Part shown: in pieces, positions 5,720 through 6,351 of the stretch
Layout of the letters: each line of letters opens with the position of its first letter
Position numbering within the stretch: position 1 is the stretch's first letter
From: Aurantibacter sp042094015
GTDB lineage: Bacteria; Bacteroidota; Bacteroidia; Flavobacteriales; Flavobacteriaceae
Assembly (NCBI RefSeq): GCF_042094015.1
Contig: NZ_JBELDZ010000103.1
Span: 1-6,351, forward strand
Direction: 5' to 3'
Length of the DNA stretch: 6,351 bases
Notes under the pieces: generated by a model
The model's input: only the letters and a program-made list of their open reading frames with translations
Database searches by the model: none
What the model was told of the DNA's origin: nothing
Position numbers and translations under genes: made by a program

Positions 5720-6351
5720 TTAAGCATTATTTTCTTTCTTAATTAAATTTAAGGCAGAACCTTCATTATACCAATCAATTTGAGATTGATTGTATGTATG
5801 ATTTAATTCAATAACATCTTTAGATCCATCAGCATGTACAAACTCTAAATTTAAAGTTTTACCAGGCTTAAATTCGTTTAAATCTAAAAAGTTAATAGTA
5901 TCATCTTCTAAAATTTTATCGTAATCCTGCTCATTAACAAATGTTAACCCTAACATACCTTGTTTCTTAAGGTTTGTTTCGTGAATACGAGCAAAAGATT
6001 TTACAATTACAGCAGCAACACCTAAATGTCTTGGTTCCATTGCAGCATGTTCTCTAGAAGAACCTTCTCCATAGTTATGATCTCCAACAACTACTGAATT
6101 AATACCTGCAGCTTTATATGCTCTTGCTGTATCTGGAACTCCTCCAAACTCTCCCGTTAATTGATTTTTTACAAAATTGGTTTTCATACCAAATGCATTT
6201 ACCGCACCAATTAAACAGTTGTTAGAAATATTATCTAAATGTCCACGAAAACGTAACCAAGGTCCAGCCATAGAAATATGGTCGGTTGTACATTTTCCAT
6301 GTGCTTTAATTAATAATTTAGCACCTTTTATTTCGTTACCAATTGGTGTAA
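5720..6351 (-). CDS. acn: Aconitate hydratase, mitochondrial-type, C-terminal part (5' end outside window)
   Basis: This TCA-cycle enzyme interconverts citrate and isocitrate. The visible 209 residues are the linker end and the swivel domain 4. The frame stays open to the window edge, giving 26 residues (from TPIGNEIKGAK to CTTDHIS) before the methionine at 6271, so that methionine is internal and not a start. Diagnostic stretches are KCTTDHISMAGPWLRFRGHLDNISNN and YGEGSSREHAAMEP. In the latter, the Ser and Arg of GSSREH correspond to S642 and R644 of porcine mitochondrial aconitase, and the Arg of FRGHLD to R580, by spacing. The N-terminal domains with the [4Fe-4S] cysteines lie outside the window. 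The sequence resembles the mitochondrial-type aconitase of about 750 aa rather than AcnA/IRP or AcnB. Its own terminator follows the stop. Confidence 0.93.
   Translation of the reverse strand, partial: TPIGNEIKGAKLLIKAHGKCTTDHISMAGPWLRFRGHLDNISNNCLIGAVNAFGMKTNFVKNQLTGEFGGVPDTARAYKAAGINSVVVGDHNYGEGSSREHAAMEPRHLGVAAVIVKSFARIHETNLKKQGMLGLTFVNEQDYDKILEDDTINFLDLNEFKPGKTLNLEFVHADGSKDVIELNHTYNQSQIDWYNEGSALNLIKKENNA

Noticed and set aside
5655..5720. Further TTAATTAA-like words upstream of the TlpA-like gene and near the aconitase stop, as extra regulator sites
   Set aside because: They are single copies in very AT-rich DNA without the paired 18-bp arrangement seen at 143-170, and they sit beside a terminator or stop codon.
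6271..6271. Methionine at 6271 as the start of a short stand-alone aconitase-domain protein
   Set aside because: The reading frame continues upstream to the window edge with conserved aconitase sequence (GKCTTDHIS), so the methionine is internal.

Overview
The window is AT-rich (coding DNA near 30% GC) and looks like chromosomal DNA of a marine-type Flavobacteriaceae (Bacteroidota). Four things point that way: A-rich translation starts without Shine-Dalgarno sequences, a TAnnTTTG promoter element, a mitochondrial-type aconitase, and a compact crtI-crtB-crtZ-crtY carotenoid operon behind a MerR/B12-binding regulator. The genus cannot be named from the sequence alone.

Layout. Positions 1-53 are the 3' part of a tRNA-Lys (anticodon TTT), followed by a strong intrinsic terminator (60-92). 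A promoter region with a perfect 10-bp dyad (143-170) then leads into five plus-strand genes: a CarH-like MerR/cobalamin regulator (180-1100), crtI phytoene desaturase (1093-2553), crtB phytoene synthase (2555-3394), crtZ beta-carotene hydroxylase (3405-3854) and crtY lycopene beta-cyclase (3863-5008). Junctions are -8, +1, +10 and +8 nt, so this is almost certainly one transcript. Two minus-strand genes converge on it: a membrane-anchored TlpA/ResA-type thioredoxin (5012-5602), whose stop lies 3 nt from the crtY stop, and the C-terminal part of aconitate hydratase (5720 to the window edge) with its own terminator (5664-5693).

How the genes work together. CrtB joins two GGPP to make phytoene, CrtI desaturates it to lycopene, CrtY cyclises both ends to beta-carotene, and CrtZ hydroxylates both rings to zeaxanthin. 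The GGPP synthase (crtE) is not in the window, nor are a ketolase, a rhodopsin or a carotene dioxygenase. The first gene encodes a regulator with the sequence marks of the CarH/LitR family, which represses in the dark with adenosylcobalamin and releases DNA in light. The simplest model is an autoregulated, light- and B12-responsive zeaxanthin operon. The least ordinary points are the departures of this regulator from the best-studied CarH and the dyad sitting on the predicted promoter. Nothing here demands a wholly new type of system.
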